Below are positions 6,457-13,727 of a stretch of DNA of 18,361 nt, piece after piece. The notes beneath the pieces are model-generated. The model was not told the DNA's origin. It saw only the letters and a list, made by a program, of their open reading frames with translations, and did not search any database. How positions within the stretch are numbered: position 1 is the stretch's first letter; every line of letters starts with the position of its first letter. The stretch lies in assembly GCA_039029355.1 (NCBI GenBank), contig JBCCGI010000125.1:1-18361 (forward strand), written 5' to 3'. The position numbers and the translations under genes are program-made. Source of the DNA: JBCCGI01 sp039029355. GTDB lineage: Bacteria > Planctomycetota > UBA1135 > GCA-002686595.

Positions 6457-7661
6457 CCGAGCACCACCGACCGATCTGGGACAAGGGCGGCGCGATCGAC
6501 GCGGAGATGCTGCGCTTCACGATCGGCGACGACTGGCTGCAGGACCGGCGCCTGGTCGAGGTCGACATCCAGGGCTCGCTGGCCCACGTGGCCGGCCTCG
6601 AGCGCGCCGAGCTCCTGTCGTCCGCCGACGCGCGCGTGATCCGCGGCGGCCTGGAGCGGCTGCTCGCGACCTTCCGCGCGGGCGAGTGGACGGTCGAGGC
6701 CGGCGACGAGGACGTGCACTCGGCCGTCGAGCGCCGCCTGATCGACCTGATCGGCGACGCGGGCAAGCGCATGCACCTCGGGCGCAGCCGCAACGACCAG
6801 GTGGCGACCGACATGCGGCTGTGGCTGCGCGGCGCGCTGGTCGGCACGCGGGCCGCGCTCGAGCGGCTGACCTCGGCCTGCAACGGCCTGGAGTCGCGCC
6901 GCGGCGGCCTCCCGCTGCCGGGCTACACGCACCTGCGCCGCGCGATGCCGGGCACGGTCGCGCTTTGGATCGGCGCCTACCGCGTCGCCTTCGAGGCCGA
7001 CGCGCTCCCCCTGGCCGAGGCCGAGGCACGCATCGCCCGCTGCCCGCTCGGCAGCGGTGCGGGCTACGGCATTCCGCTCCCCCTTGACCGCGAAGGCGTC
7101 GCGCGCGACCTGGGCTTCGAGGGCCCCGAGGAGCCGGTCACGCTCCCGCAGCTGGCGCGCGGACGCGCCGAGCTCGCCTACCTCACGGCGCTGGAGGCGA
7201 TCGCGATCGACCTCGGCAAGCTGTTCTTCGACCTGTGGCTCTACAGCTCGGCCGAGTTCGGCTTCGTGCAGCTGCCCGAGGAGCTCACCACGGGCTCGTC
7301 GCTGATGCCGCAGAAGCGCAACCCCGACCTGGTCGAGCTCGTGCGCGCGCACTGCCGCCAGACCGTCGCCGACCGCGCCGCGCTGCTCGACGTGCTGCGC
7401 GACCTGCCGGCCGGCTACCACCGCGACTTCCAGCTGGTGAAGCCGCCGCTCTTCCGCTCGCACGACCGCATGATGGCCGCCCTGCCGCTGGCGGCGCGCC
7501 TCATCGAGCGGCTGGAGCTGGACGAGGACGCGCTGCGACGCGCCTCTTCCGACCCCGACCTGGTCGCCACCAAGAAGGCGCTGGAGCGCGCCGCCGCGGG
7601 CGAGCCCTTCCGCGACGCGTACCGCGCCGAGGGGCAGACTCACAAGGGCGGCGGGAGCTAG
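6453..7661 (+). CDS. argH: argininosuccinate lyase
   Basis: Splits argininosuccinate into arginine and fumarate. It is 402 residues, short for the family (about 450-470). The three fumarase/aspartase-superfamily regions are present: DVHSAVE (87-93) with RSRNDQVATD (111-120), YTHLRRAMPGT (158-168, His160), and the signature loop GSSLMPQKRNPD (281-292) with the catalytic Ser. The style, with GYTHLRRAMP and a C-terminal GEPFRDAYRAEGQTHKGG, resembles the Bacteroidetes type. Compared with that type, the end is missing roughly 20 residues. The last codons and the TAG stop lie inside the left arm of a long inverted repeat (7655-7866), so the natural C-terminus may have been altered. ATG at 6453 overlaps the upstream TGA. 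Confidence 0.93.
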   Translation: MTEHHRPIWDKGGAIDAEMLRFTIGDDWLQDRRLVEVDIQGSLAHVAGLERAELLSSADARVIRGGLERLLATFRAGEWTVEAGDEDVHSAVERRLIDLIGDAGKRMHLGRSRNDQVATDMRLWLRGALVGTRAALERLTSACNGLESRRGGLPLPGYTHLRRAMPGTVALWIGAYRVAFEADALPLAEAEARIARCPLGSGAGYGIPLPLDREGVARDLGFEGPEEPVTLPQLARGRAELAYLTALEAIAIDLGKLFFDLWLYSSAEFGFVQLPEELTTGSSLMPQKRNPDLVELVRAHCRQTVADRAALLDVLRDLPAGYHRDFQLVKPPLFRSHDRMMAALPLAARLIERLELDEDALRRASSDPDLVATKKALERAAAGEPFRDAYRAEGQTHKGGGS

Positions 7662-7866
7662 CTCGCTTTCTTCGCGAGACGGCGTGGCGGTCCGGTCCGA
7701 CTCGGTGCCTGGTGGTGCTTTGCGGGCGGCGGCCCCGCAGGCGACCCTGAACGGGTCGTCGAGGACGCCGGTGTCCGCAAAGTGCCGCCAGATGCCGAGA
7801 GGCCCGCGAAGCGGGCCGCTTGGGCCGCAGCGGCGCGTCAGCCCGTGAAGATAGCGAGCTAGCTCG
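7655..7866 (+). repeat. long nested inverted repeat / structured RNA element at the argH stop
   Basis: Outer arms GAGCTAGCTCGCT (7655-7667) and AGCGAGCTAGCTC (7853-7865) are perfectly complementary over 13 nt and continue imperfectly for about 10 more. Middle arms at 7709-7727 and 7773-7791 pair over 19 nt, with four mismatches that are all G-U wobbles in plus-strand RNA. The apex CGACCC-TGAAC-GGGTCG (7742-7758) shares the same centre, 7750. A side hairpin GGCCCGC-GAA-GCGGGCC sits at 7801-7817. The element lies between convergent argH and the sulfatase gene. It may be a degenerate MITE-like insertion or a structured 3' RNA or terminator; no U-tract follows and no clear target duplication is visible. 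Confidence 0.6.
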
Positions 7867-7952
7867 AAGCCCCGCGGCGACGGCTGTTGCCGTCACGGTC
7901 TCCGCGGAATCCCGAAGCTCGGCGGCCCGCGCGGCCGCGGGATCGACGCGGT
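7867..7952. other. short intergenic remainder with a hairpin, 3' of the sulfatase gene
   Basis: No gene is seen here. GACGGC-TGTT-GCCGTC at 7879-7894 is a perfect 6-bp stem with a 4-nt loop and could help terminate transcription arriving from either side; no T-tract follows on either strand. Confidence 0.3.
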
Positions 7953-9467
7953 TTAGCGATCCTCGCCCGCCGGAACCGGGGGACGCGCCTGCTCGCGGGC
8001 CGGCCGGCGGCGCGGACGGTACCAGCGCTTCACCCACGCCTCGCCCGCGCGCGGGTCCTCGTAGAGCCCGGGGATCGTCGCGTCGACCGACTCCATGTTC
8101 CAGACCAGCAGGCGCTCCTTGAGCGCGAGCTCGACCTCGCGGTGCTCGGGCGCGCCGTACAGGTTCCGCTGCTCATGTGGATCCTCGACCAGGTGGTAGA
8201 GGTGGCTGCCTTCGTCGGGCGAGAAGATCAGCTTCCACTCCTTGGTGCGCACCATCTGCCGCCCGCGCCGCTCGTAGCTGACGTCGCCGAAGACCGCGTC
8301 GCGGCCGTCGTCGGTGCCCTCCATCATGCCGACCATCGAGCGGCCCTGGACGCCGCGCGGCACCTCGATATCGAGCAGGTCCAGGAGGGTCGGGAAGAGG
8401 TCGATCTGCTCGGCTAGGCCGTCGATGACGACGTTCGAGCGCGTCTGGCTCGGGTAGCGCATCAGGAACGGCAGGCGCGCGTCGTCGTCGTAGAGCGAGG
8501 CCTTGCGCAGCTCGCCGTGGTGACCGAGCAGGTTTCCGTGGTCGGTGGAGTAGACGAAGATCGTCCTGTCGGTGAGTTCCAGCTCGTCGAGCTTGTCGAG
8601 GATGCGGCCGAGGTTCACGTCGGCCAGCGTGGTCAGGCCGTAGTACTTCGCCGTCGCGGCGCGGAGCTCGTCGAAGAGCTCGTGATCGCGCGGCACCGAG
8701 GGGTCCATCGGCAGCGTTTCGGCGTCGTACATCGTGTCGTAGGGCGCCGGCGCGTAGTAGGGCGGATGCGGGAGGCGCTCGCCCACCCAGAGGAAGAAGG
8801 GCTCGTCGCGCCACTCCTCCATCAGCTCGATCGCGCGGTCGGCGACCCAGGTCGAGTAGTGGTGCTCGGGCGGGAACGACAGCGTGCCATGCTGGTGCCC
8901 CTTCAGGCCCGGGACGCCGCCGCGGCGCGCGATCTGCCAGTCGGAGGGGTCCTCGATGCCGCGCTCGGTCGCCCACGCGTTGTAGTGGTGCGCGGTGATG
9001 TAGGTCTCGTAGCCGTTGATCTGGGCCTGCTTGGGCTCCACGTCCCCGAGCCCGATCAGCCCGGTGTGGTAGCCGTGCTCCTGCAGCGTCCGTCCGATGC
9101 GCGGGTTCTCGATCGGCATCGGCACGCCGTTGTAGCGCACGCGGTGCGCGCGCGGATACTGCCCGCTCGCCCACGACGCGCGCGAGGGACCGCACAGCGG
9201 AAAGTGGCTGTACATGTGCGCGAAGCGAAAGCCGCTCGTCGCGAGGCGGTCCATGTTCGGGGTCTTCACGACCGGGTTGCCGGCGCAGCCCATCGCGTCA
9301 TGACGGTGCTGGTCGCTGATGAAGAAGATCACGTTCCAGCGTTCGTCGTCCGCGCGCTCCGGCGCGTCCGACGCCTCCGACGCCTCCGACGCGGGTGCGC
9401 GAAGCGCCGACGCCGCCAAGACGAGGAGCGCGAGGGCCGGGATCCGGAGTCGGGACACGGGGTTCAT
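7953..9467 (-). CDS. secreted sulfatase (formylglycine-dependent, type I)
   Basis: 504 residues. An N-terminal Sec signal peptide (MNPVSRLRIPALALLVLAAS, then Ala-rich) leads to an export site around residue 25. The alkaline-phosphatase-like sulfatase fold follows: metal ligands in ISDQHRHDAMG (Asp52, Gln53), the formylglycine motif CGPSR at 92-96 (Cys92 is the residue converted to FGly), and STDHGNLLGHHGELRK at 307-322 (Asp309, His310, Lys322). It therefore hydrolyses a sulfate ester or sulfamate, probably of a polysaccharide or small organosulfate in the periplasm or outside; the substrate cannot be read from sequence. No formylglycine-generating enzyme is in the window. ATG at 9467 is preferred to an upstream in-frame codon at 9575 because it starts directly at the signal peptide. 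It is divergent from two XRE regulators. Confidence 0.9.
   Translation of the reverse strand: MNPVSRLRIPALALLVLAASALRAPASEASEASDAPERADDERWNVIFFISDQHRHDAMGCAGNPVVKTPNMDRLATSGFRFAHMYSHFPLCGPSRASWASGQYPRAHRVRYNGVPMPIENPRIGRTLQEHGYHTGLIGLGDVEPKQAQINGYETYITAHHYNAWATERGIEDPSDWQIARRGGVPGLKGHQHGTLSFPPEHHYSTWVADRAIELMEEWRDEPFFLWVGERLPHPPYYAPAPYDTMYDAETLPMDPSVPRDHELFDELRAATAKYYGLTTLADVNLGRILDKLDELELTDRTIFVYSTDHGNLLGHHGELRKASLYDDDARLPFLMRYPSQTRSNVVIDGLAEQIDLFPTLLDLLDIEVPRGVQGRSMVGMMEGTDDGRDAVFGDVSYERRGRQMVRTKEWKLIFSPDEGSHLYHLVEDPHEQRNLYGAPEHREVELALKERLLVWNMESVDATIPGLYEDPRAGEAWVKRWYRPRRRPAREQARPPVPAGEDR
9367..9393. repeat. three tandem copies of a 9-bp unit (TCCGACGCC) within the sulfatase signal-peptide junction
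   Basis: TCCGACGCC occurs at 9367-9375 and 9376-9384, with a third copy at 9385-9393 that has one mismatch. On the coding (minus) strand it encodes the Ser-Glu-Ala-Ser-Glu-Ala-Ser-Asp-Ala stretch just after the signal peptide. Copy-number change would lengthen or shorten the linker by three residues without a frameshift. Confidence 0.7.
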
Positions 9468-9541
9468 GCGAGCAAGCGTAGCTGCGGTCGGCGCGAGGAA
9501 ACACCGGCTCTGCAAACTATTGCCCGTGGCTTCAGCCGGCG
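9468..9541. promoter_or_regulatory. divergent sulfatase / XRE regulator intergenic region
   Basis: A 74-bp gap separates divergent starts, so both promoters must be here or overlap the first codons. GCAAACTA occurs at 9512-9519 and again at 9572-9579, exactly 60 bp apart (inside the first XRE gene), and could be a repeated operator half. I see no convincing -35/-10 pair. Confidence 0.3.
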
Positions 9542-9847
9542 GTGCGAACGACTCTCTCGGCCGTGTCGCTCGCAAACTACACGGACCGGGTTCAGGGAGG
9601 CTTTGGTCGCGCGCTGCGCCAAATGCGCCAGGAGCTGGGGTTGACGCAGGAGCAGCTCGGGCTGCGCGCCGGCGTGGACCGGGTCTACATCAGCGAACTC
9701 GAGCGCGGGTTGAAGTGCCCGACGCTGAACACCGTTTCGAAGATCGCCTATGTGCTCGACGCTCTTCCCAGCCAGCTCATCCGACGGACCGAAGCGTTGC
9801 TCGACCTCAGCTCGCGCGGACTTTGTTGGGACGACGACCCGCCGTAG
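9542..9847 (+). CDS. XRE-family helix-turn-helix regulator, copy 1
   Basis: 101 residues, a single Cro/C1-type helix-turn-helix domain (about 20-80): FGRALRQMRQELGLTQEQLGLRAG, then recognition helix VDRVYISELERG, then KCPTLNTVSKIAYVLDALPSQLI. This compact form resembles controller proteins of restriction-modification systems and other stand-alone XRE regulators, but no restriction enzyme or methylase of that type is nearby. The start is uncertain: GTG at 9542 or GTG at 9563, neither with a strong ribosome site. It is divergent from the sulfatase gene, which it may regulate. A near-identical HTH follows in the same frame 78 nt after its TAG stop. Confidence 0.8.
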   Translation: MRTTLSAVSLANYTDRVQGGFGRALRQMRQELGLTQEQLGLRAGVDRVYISELERGLKCPTLNTVSKIAYVLDALPSQLIRRTEALLDLSSRGLCWDDDPP

Positions 9848-9899
9848 GAGGTCACCGTTGCCCTTTTCCCCAAATCGCAGAACGGGGAGCACAAACAAA

Positions 9900-9920
9900 G
9901 CGACGAAGAGGGGTCGTCGC
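9900..9920. promoter_or_regulatory. 21-bp dyad enclosing the ribosome binding site of XRE copy 2
   Basis: GCGACGA (9900-9906) and TCGTCGC (9914-9920) are perfect 7-bp inverted arms. The 7-bp spacer AGAGGGG is the best Shine-Dalgarno for the GTG at 9926. It could be a DNA operator for an XRE dimer or an RNA hairpin presenting the ribosome site in its loop. Which one applies is not decidable from sequence. Confidence 0.4.
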
Positions 9921-9925
9921 GTGAC

Positions 9926-10246
9926 GTGCTCCGGCTAGAAACGCGAACCTTGGCACCGCTTTCGCATCGCGAATCCCCGCTCGCTTTCGGGCGCGCGCTC
10001 CGGCGACGTCGGACGCATGCCGCGCTATCGCAGGAGCAGCTCGGCCTCCGCGCCGGCGTCGACCGGGTCTACATCAGCGAGCTCGAGCGCGGCATCAAGT
10101 GCCCCACCCTCGGCACGATCGCGCGGCTGGCCCGCGCGCTGGAGATGCGGCCGAGCCATTTGGTGCGCGTCGCCGAGAGCCTCGCCGACGTCGGTCAGGC
10201 GCGGCGCGACGGGGAGGCCGGCCCCTGGGGCCGGATGAAGCGATAG
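9926..10246 (+). CDS. XRE-family helix-turn-helix regulator, copy 2
   Basis: 106 residues with one Cro/C1-type HTH domain (about 20-82). The run QEQLGLRAGVDRVYISELER is identical to copy 1, including the whole recognition helix, so both proteins should read the same operator. The flanks differ: the N-terminus is Arg-rich (RALRRRRTH) and the C-terminus carries an Ala/Glu/Arg tail. Nucleotide identity across the core is also high, pointing to tandem duplication. GTG at 9926 is the only reasonable start; AGAGGGG lies 12 nt upstream, rather far. The 78 nt between the two genes are open in this same frame. The last 52 bp overlap, antisense, the end of the transglutaminase-like gene. Confidence 0.8.
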   Translation: MLRLETRTLAPLSHRESPLAFGRALRRRRTHAALSQEQLGLRAGVDRVYISELERGIKCPTLGTIARLARALEMRPSHLVRVAESLADVGQARRDGEAGPWGRMKR

Positions 10247-10779
10247 ACCGGCTCCAGGCGTCGCGGAAGCCCGGCTTCGGGCGGCAGCAGGTGCAGGCGG
10301 TGCACGAACGAACAGCTCGTCCACGTCCGCGGGAAGATCGACTCGGCCAGCGCGCGCGCCGCCGGTGCGCCGGGGCGCGGGCTGCCGGCGCCGCGCCGCA
10401 CGCCGCGCAGGAGCAGCCCCTCGTTGCAGATCGTGTGGAGCCGGCCGTGCTCCTCGTACACGCAGACCGCGTGGCCGGTTCGCTCGGTGAACGCGGCGAA
10501 CAGGTGCGCGGGCACGCCGCCGGCGCGCAGCACGTGCCAGGCGAAGAGCGCGAAGTCCTCGCAGTCGCCGCCGCGGTTGCGGAAGGTGTCGACCGGCGTC
10601 TGCCAGACCTCCTCAAAGCCGAAGTGCTCCTGGTCGGTCACGTACTCGAAGGCGACCTGCATGAAGTCGCTGACCTCGCGCGGCGTGCGGAAGCGTTGTA
10701 CGGCCTCGTCGAACGAGAGTCTGCCCCAGCGCCGCCCGAAGGCGAGCCGCAGGGCTCCGAGCCGCAGGCGCTCCAGCAT
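10195..10779 (-). CDS. transglutaminase-like cysteine peptidase-fold protein
   Basis: 194 residues from ATG at 10779 (an in-frame GTG at 10788 is the alternative; TGAGG lies 10 nt before the ATG). The motif NRGGDCEDFALFAWHVLRAGG (residues 68-88) with Cys73, followed by TGHAVCVYEEHGRLHTICNEG (His103), fits the catalytic Cys and His of bacterial transglutaminase-like cysteine proteinases. The third acidic residue is not obvious and may be replaced by Asn119. No signal peptide is seen. It is the last gene of a tightly packed minus-strand run, starting 12 nt after the PHP gene. Its 3' end runs 52 bp into the opposite-strand XRE gene. Substrate unknown. Confidence 0.75.
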   Translation of the reverse strand: MLERLRLGALRLAFGRRWGRLSFDEAVQRFRTPREVSDFMQVAFEYVTDQEHFGFEEVWQTPVDTFRNRGGDCEDFALFAWHVLRAGGVPAHLFAAFTERTGHAVCVYEEHGRLHTICNEGLLLRGVRRGAGSPRPGAPAARALAESIFPRTWTSCSFVHRLHLLPPEAGLPRRLEPVYRFIRPQGPASPSRRA

Positions 10780-10791
10780 CGCCGTCACGCC

Positions 10792-12021
10792 TCAGCGCGG
10801 CCCGTCGGCGTTCACCACCGGCTGCACCCAGGCGGTCTCGAAGCCGTCCTCCTCCGCGGCGGAGGGGCTGCGCCGGTTGGAGACGACGCGCGCGCGCACG
10901 TACAGGTCGTCGCCGCTCAGCGTGTAGCGCGCGGGGTTGCTCGTCGTGCTGGCGAGCACCTCCCCCACTTCGCCGACGCCGACCGCGCCGCCGCGGGTGC
11001 CGAGGAACTCGGTGCGGTAGGAGACGCCGTCCTCGGCGTCGATCCAGACCGAGAGGACGCCGTCGTCGAAGCGTACGTCGGTCAGCTCGACACCGGTGGT
11101 CGAGTAGAAGTCGCCGCGGCGGAGCGCCTCGACGAGCGCCGCGGGCGTGAGCTCGTCCGCGCGCACCATGACCCAGCCGCGCCCGGCGTTGGCCGCGCTC
11201 GGCTCGCTCCGGTGGTAGTGGTGCGTGTCGTCGGTGCTGACGCCGTACAGCGGCTCGCGCCCGAGGTCGCCCAGGCGCAGGGTCAGCGCGAGGTCCCAGA
11301 GCTCCTCGGTGCTCGCGTGCTCGGAGTCGCCTCCGTTGCGCACGGCGGGATGCCCGTTGTAGACCTCGAAGTGCAGCACGCCACGCACCGGCAGCACGTC
11401 GCTCGGCCGCACCGCCCAGCCGAAGTTGGGGTGGTTCAGGTGCGCCAGCGTCGGCCGGCCGAGGCGCTCGCCCTGCTCGCGGACGGCGTCGAAGGTGTGC
11501 TGGATCGTCGCGGTGACGCTGGCCTTCTCCTCGGCCGGAATCACCTCGCCGAGGTTGAGCCCGTTGATGTGCACGCCGTTCGAAATCGTGATCTCCTCGC
11601 CCTCGACGAGCAGGAAGCGACCCGGTTCCTCGAAGCGGTCACGCAGCTCGGCGAGCGTCACAAGGCGCATTTCCAGCCCGCCGTCGTCCGTGGTGCGCAG
11701 CTTGACGCGCTTCGCGCCGAAGCGCTTCTTGAGCGCCGCGACGCGCTCGTCCGTCAGGCGCGACCCCGCCGCCACGGGGAACCAGCGCTCGCCGTGCGAC
11801 AGCACGTTGTGGTCGGACAGCACGAGGAAGTGGTAGCCGTGCTCGCGGTACCAGTCCGCCGCGAGCTCCGGTGCGGCGTCGCCGTCGCTCCAGAGCGTGT
11901 GCGTGTGCGTGTTGCCTTTCCACCAGCGTGGCGCGCCCGCGTCGTCCGCGCCATCCTGGCGCGCGCGCGCCACGCCGAGGGCCAGGAGGAACACCGCGGC
12001 GGTCGCGGTCAGGCCCCTCAC
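10792..12021 (-). CDS. secreted PHP-domain metal-dependent phosphoesterase-like protein (CehA-like)
   Basis: 409 residues with a Sec signal peptide (VRGLTATAAVFLLALGVARA, 1-20). The PHP domain covers about 33-300: GNTHTHTLWSDGD (His39, His41), VLSDHN (Asp70, His71), EGEEITISNGVHINGLN (Glu142/143, His151), LAHLNHPNFGW (His194, His197), EVYNGHP and GVSTDDTHHYH (Asp264/265, His267). These are the expected metal ligands, so it should be a hydrolase of phosphoesters or related bonds outside the cytoplasm. The C-terminal about 100 residues look like a beta-sandwich. CehA, a carbamate hydrolase, is a known relative, but the substrate here is unknown. GTG at 12021 overlaps the stop of the methyltransferase gene (GTGA), indicating co-translation. 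Confidence 0.85.
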   Translation of the reverse strand: MRGLTATAAVFLLALGVARARQDGADDAGAPRWWKGNTHTHTLWSDGDAAPELAADWYREHGYHFLVLSDHNVLSHGERWFPVAAGSRLTDERVAALKKRFGAKRVKLRTTDDGGLEMRLVTLAELRDRFEEPGRFLLVEGEEITISNGVHINGLNLGEVIPAEEKASVTATIQHTFDAVREQGERLGRPTLAHLNHPNFGWAVRPSDVLPVRGVLHFEVYNGHPAVRNGGDSEHASTEELWDLALTLRLGDLGREPLYGVSTDDTHHYHRSEPSAANAGRGWVMVRADELTPAALVEALRRGDFYSTTGVELTDVRFDDGVLSVWIDAEDGVSYRTEFLGTRGGAVGVGEVGEVLASTTSNPARYTLSGDDLYVRARVVSNRRSPSAAEEDGFETAWVQPVVNADGPR

Positions 12022-12662
12022 GGGCGCTTCCTCCAGACCGAGAACAGCGACTTGGGCCACTCCTCCAGCGTGCCGCGGTACTCGGTGTGGCTCTGCTGCT
12101 CGAGGTCGAAGCCGGCCGCGAACACCGCGTCGAGCTCGTCGGGGTGGAAGCAGTGCGGGCCGCCCTCGCGGGTCTCCAGATGGCTGAAGGTCTTGAGCAG
12201 CAGCACGCCAGCGGGTGCGAGCAGGTCCGCCACGGCCGCTGCGTACACCGGCCACGAGGGCGGCGGCAGGCAGTGGAAGCAGCCGCGATCGAAGATCGCC
12301 GCGAACGGACCGGCGAGGCCCGTGCGGGTGATGTCGTCCTCGACGAAGCGGATGCGCGCGCCGTCGGCGCGCAGCGGGCCGGCGAGCCCCTCGGCGCGCG
12401 CGACGGCCGAGGCCGCGAGGTCGCTGCCCAGCACGTCGAACCCGCGCCGCGCGAGCTCGAGCGCGTGGTTGCCGGGTCCCGTGCCGAGGTCGAGCAGGCG
12501 CGCCCCGGGCTGCACGAAGCCGTCGAGCGCGCGCTCCAGGTCGGAGTCGAACTCGACGCTGTACCACGGAAGGTCTTCGGGGTCTCGCACGGCGGCGTAG
12601 TAGCGCTCCCAGTGCTCGGGGTTCTGGATCGCGTCCAGCCCCAGGTCGGACATGCGCGTCAT
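12018..12662 (-). CDS. class I SAM-dependent methyltransferase (TPMT/TehB-like)
   Basis: 214 residues. Motif I LLDLGTGPGNHAL (56-68), the acidic end of strand 2 in FDVLGSDLAASAVARA (75-90), FVEDDI (106-111) and DRGCFHCLPPPSWPVYAA (125-142) place it in the Rossmann methyltransferase group that includes thiopurine/thiol methyltransferases and TehB. The PWYS element near 32-35 is typical of that group. A small thiol, metalloid or amine is the likely acceptor, but sequence does not decide. ATG at 12662 is supported by GGGAG 7 nt upstream. It lies 4 nt after the ABC permease and overlaps the PHP gene by 4 nt. Confidence 0.85.
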   Translation of the reverse strand: MTRMSDLGLDAIQNPEHWERYYAAVRDPEDLPWYSVEFDSDLERALDGFVQPGARLLDLGTGPGNHALELARRGFDVLGSDLAASAVARAEGLAGPLRADGARIRFVEDDITRTGLAGPFAAIFDRGCFHCLPPPSWPVYAAAVADLLAPAGVLLLKTFSHLETREGGPHCFHPDELDAVFAAGFDLEQQSHTEYRGTLEEWPKSLFSVWRKRP

Positions 12663-12666
12663 CTCA

Positions 12667-13722
12667 CTACTCCCAACGGAAGAGCCGCAGCGCCAGGAAG
12701 AAGGCCAGCAGGCCCCACCCCGCCTGGACCGCCAGCTCGGGGGCGACGCCCGCCAGTCCCTCGCCGTCGAGCAGGATATCGCGCAGCGCGTCGTTCAGCG
12801 CCGTGAGCGGCAGCAGCCGCAGCGCCGGCTGCACCAGCTCGGGGAAGCGCTCGTAGCTGAAGAACACCCCCGAGGCGAGCCACATCGGCATCATCACGAG
12901 GTTCAGCATGCCGGAGGCGCCCTCGATCGTGCGCACGCGCGCCGTCGCGAGCAGGCCCAGCCCGGCGAAGGCGGTGGCGCCGACGAAGGACACGGCGAGG
13001 AACGCGACCAGGCCGCCGCGGAAGGGCACGTCCAGCGCCCACATGCCGAAGAGCACCAGCACCACGAGCTCGATCAGGAGCCACACCAGCCGCGAGAGCA
13101 GCAGCGAGGCGAGCAACGAGCTGCGCCGCATCGGCGTCACCAGCAGTCGCTTCAGCACCTTGCGCTTGCGCAGGTCGGCCACGGCGAAGCCGATGCTCCA
13201 CATGCCGGTGCCCATCAGGTTCAGCCCGATCAGGCCGGGGAACAGGAAGTCGACATAGCGCGAGCCGATCGCCTCGACCTCGTCGACGGCGAAGAGCTCG
13301 GCCGGCTCGTCGCCCGCGGCGTCGCTCGCGCGCTCGAGCGCACGGCCGAACGCGCGCTCGAGGCGCAGCCGCGCCGTGGCGGACTCGGGCCGCGCCGGGT
13401 CGAGCCGCAGCTCGGGCGGGTCCCCCGGGAGCACTAGCGCGTCGAAGCTCCCGTTGCGCAGGTCGAGCATCGCCTGCTCGAGGTCGAAGGCCTCTTCGAC
13501 TTCGAGCAGCTCGTCGCCGCGCAGCCGCTCGGCGAAGGGCGCGGGATCCGCGCCGACGACCGCGACGCGGTTCGGCGCCGGGCCCGTATTGCGGAAGGCG
13601 AAGCCGAGCACGGCCGCGAGCACCAGCGGGAAGCCGAACACCCAGAACATCGCCTCGGGCTCGCGCAGGAAGAGCGCGGTCCGGACGCGCGTGAGCTCGC
13701 GCAGCTCCTCGGTCCTAATCAT
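12667..13722 (-). CDS. ABC-2 type transporter permease
   Basis: 351 residues. One hydrophobic segment lies near the N-terminus (AMFWVFGFPLVLAAVLGFAF, about 24-43). A soluble extracytoplasmic domain follows (about 45-155), then about five membrane segments (LFPGLIGLNLMGTGMW, LIELVVLVLFGMWAL, LVAFLAVSFVGATAFAGLGLL, MLNLVMMPMWLASGVFF, and the C-terminal WGLLAFFLALRLF). KRKVLKRLLVTPMRRSSLL is the cytoplasmic coupling stretch characteristic of ABC-2 permeases. It pairs with the ATPase encoded 5 nt upstream to form an exporter; the cargo is unknown. Confidence 0.9.
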   Translation of the reverse strand: MIRTEELRELTRVRTALFLREPEAMFWVFGFPLVLAAVLGFAFRNTGPAPNRVAVVGADPAPFAERLRGDELLEVEEAFDLEQAMLDLRNGSFDALVLPGDPPELRLDPARPESATARLRLERAFGRALERASDAAGDEPAELFAVDEVEAIGSRYVDFLFPGLIGLNLMGTGMWSIGFAVADLRKRKVLKRLLVTPMRRSSLLASLLLSRLVWLLIELVVLVLFGMWALDVPFRGGLVAFLAVSFVGATAFAGLGLLATARVRTIEGASGMLNLVMMPMWLASGVFFSYERFPELVQPALRLLPLTALNDALRDILLDGEGLAGVAPELAVQAGWGLLAFFLALRLFRWE

Positions 13723-13727
13723 CGCGC

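Noticed and set aside
7680..7866. CRISPR-like repeat unit between argH and the sulfatase gene
   Set aside because: The repeats are inverted and nested around one centre, not direct and regularly spaced; no cas genes.
9542..10246. Controller proteins of a restriction-modification system
   Set aside because: The HTH proteins look similar, but no restriction endonuclease or DNA methyltransferase is in the window; the nearby methyltransferase is of the small-molecule class.
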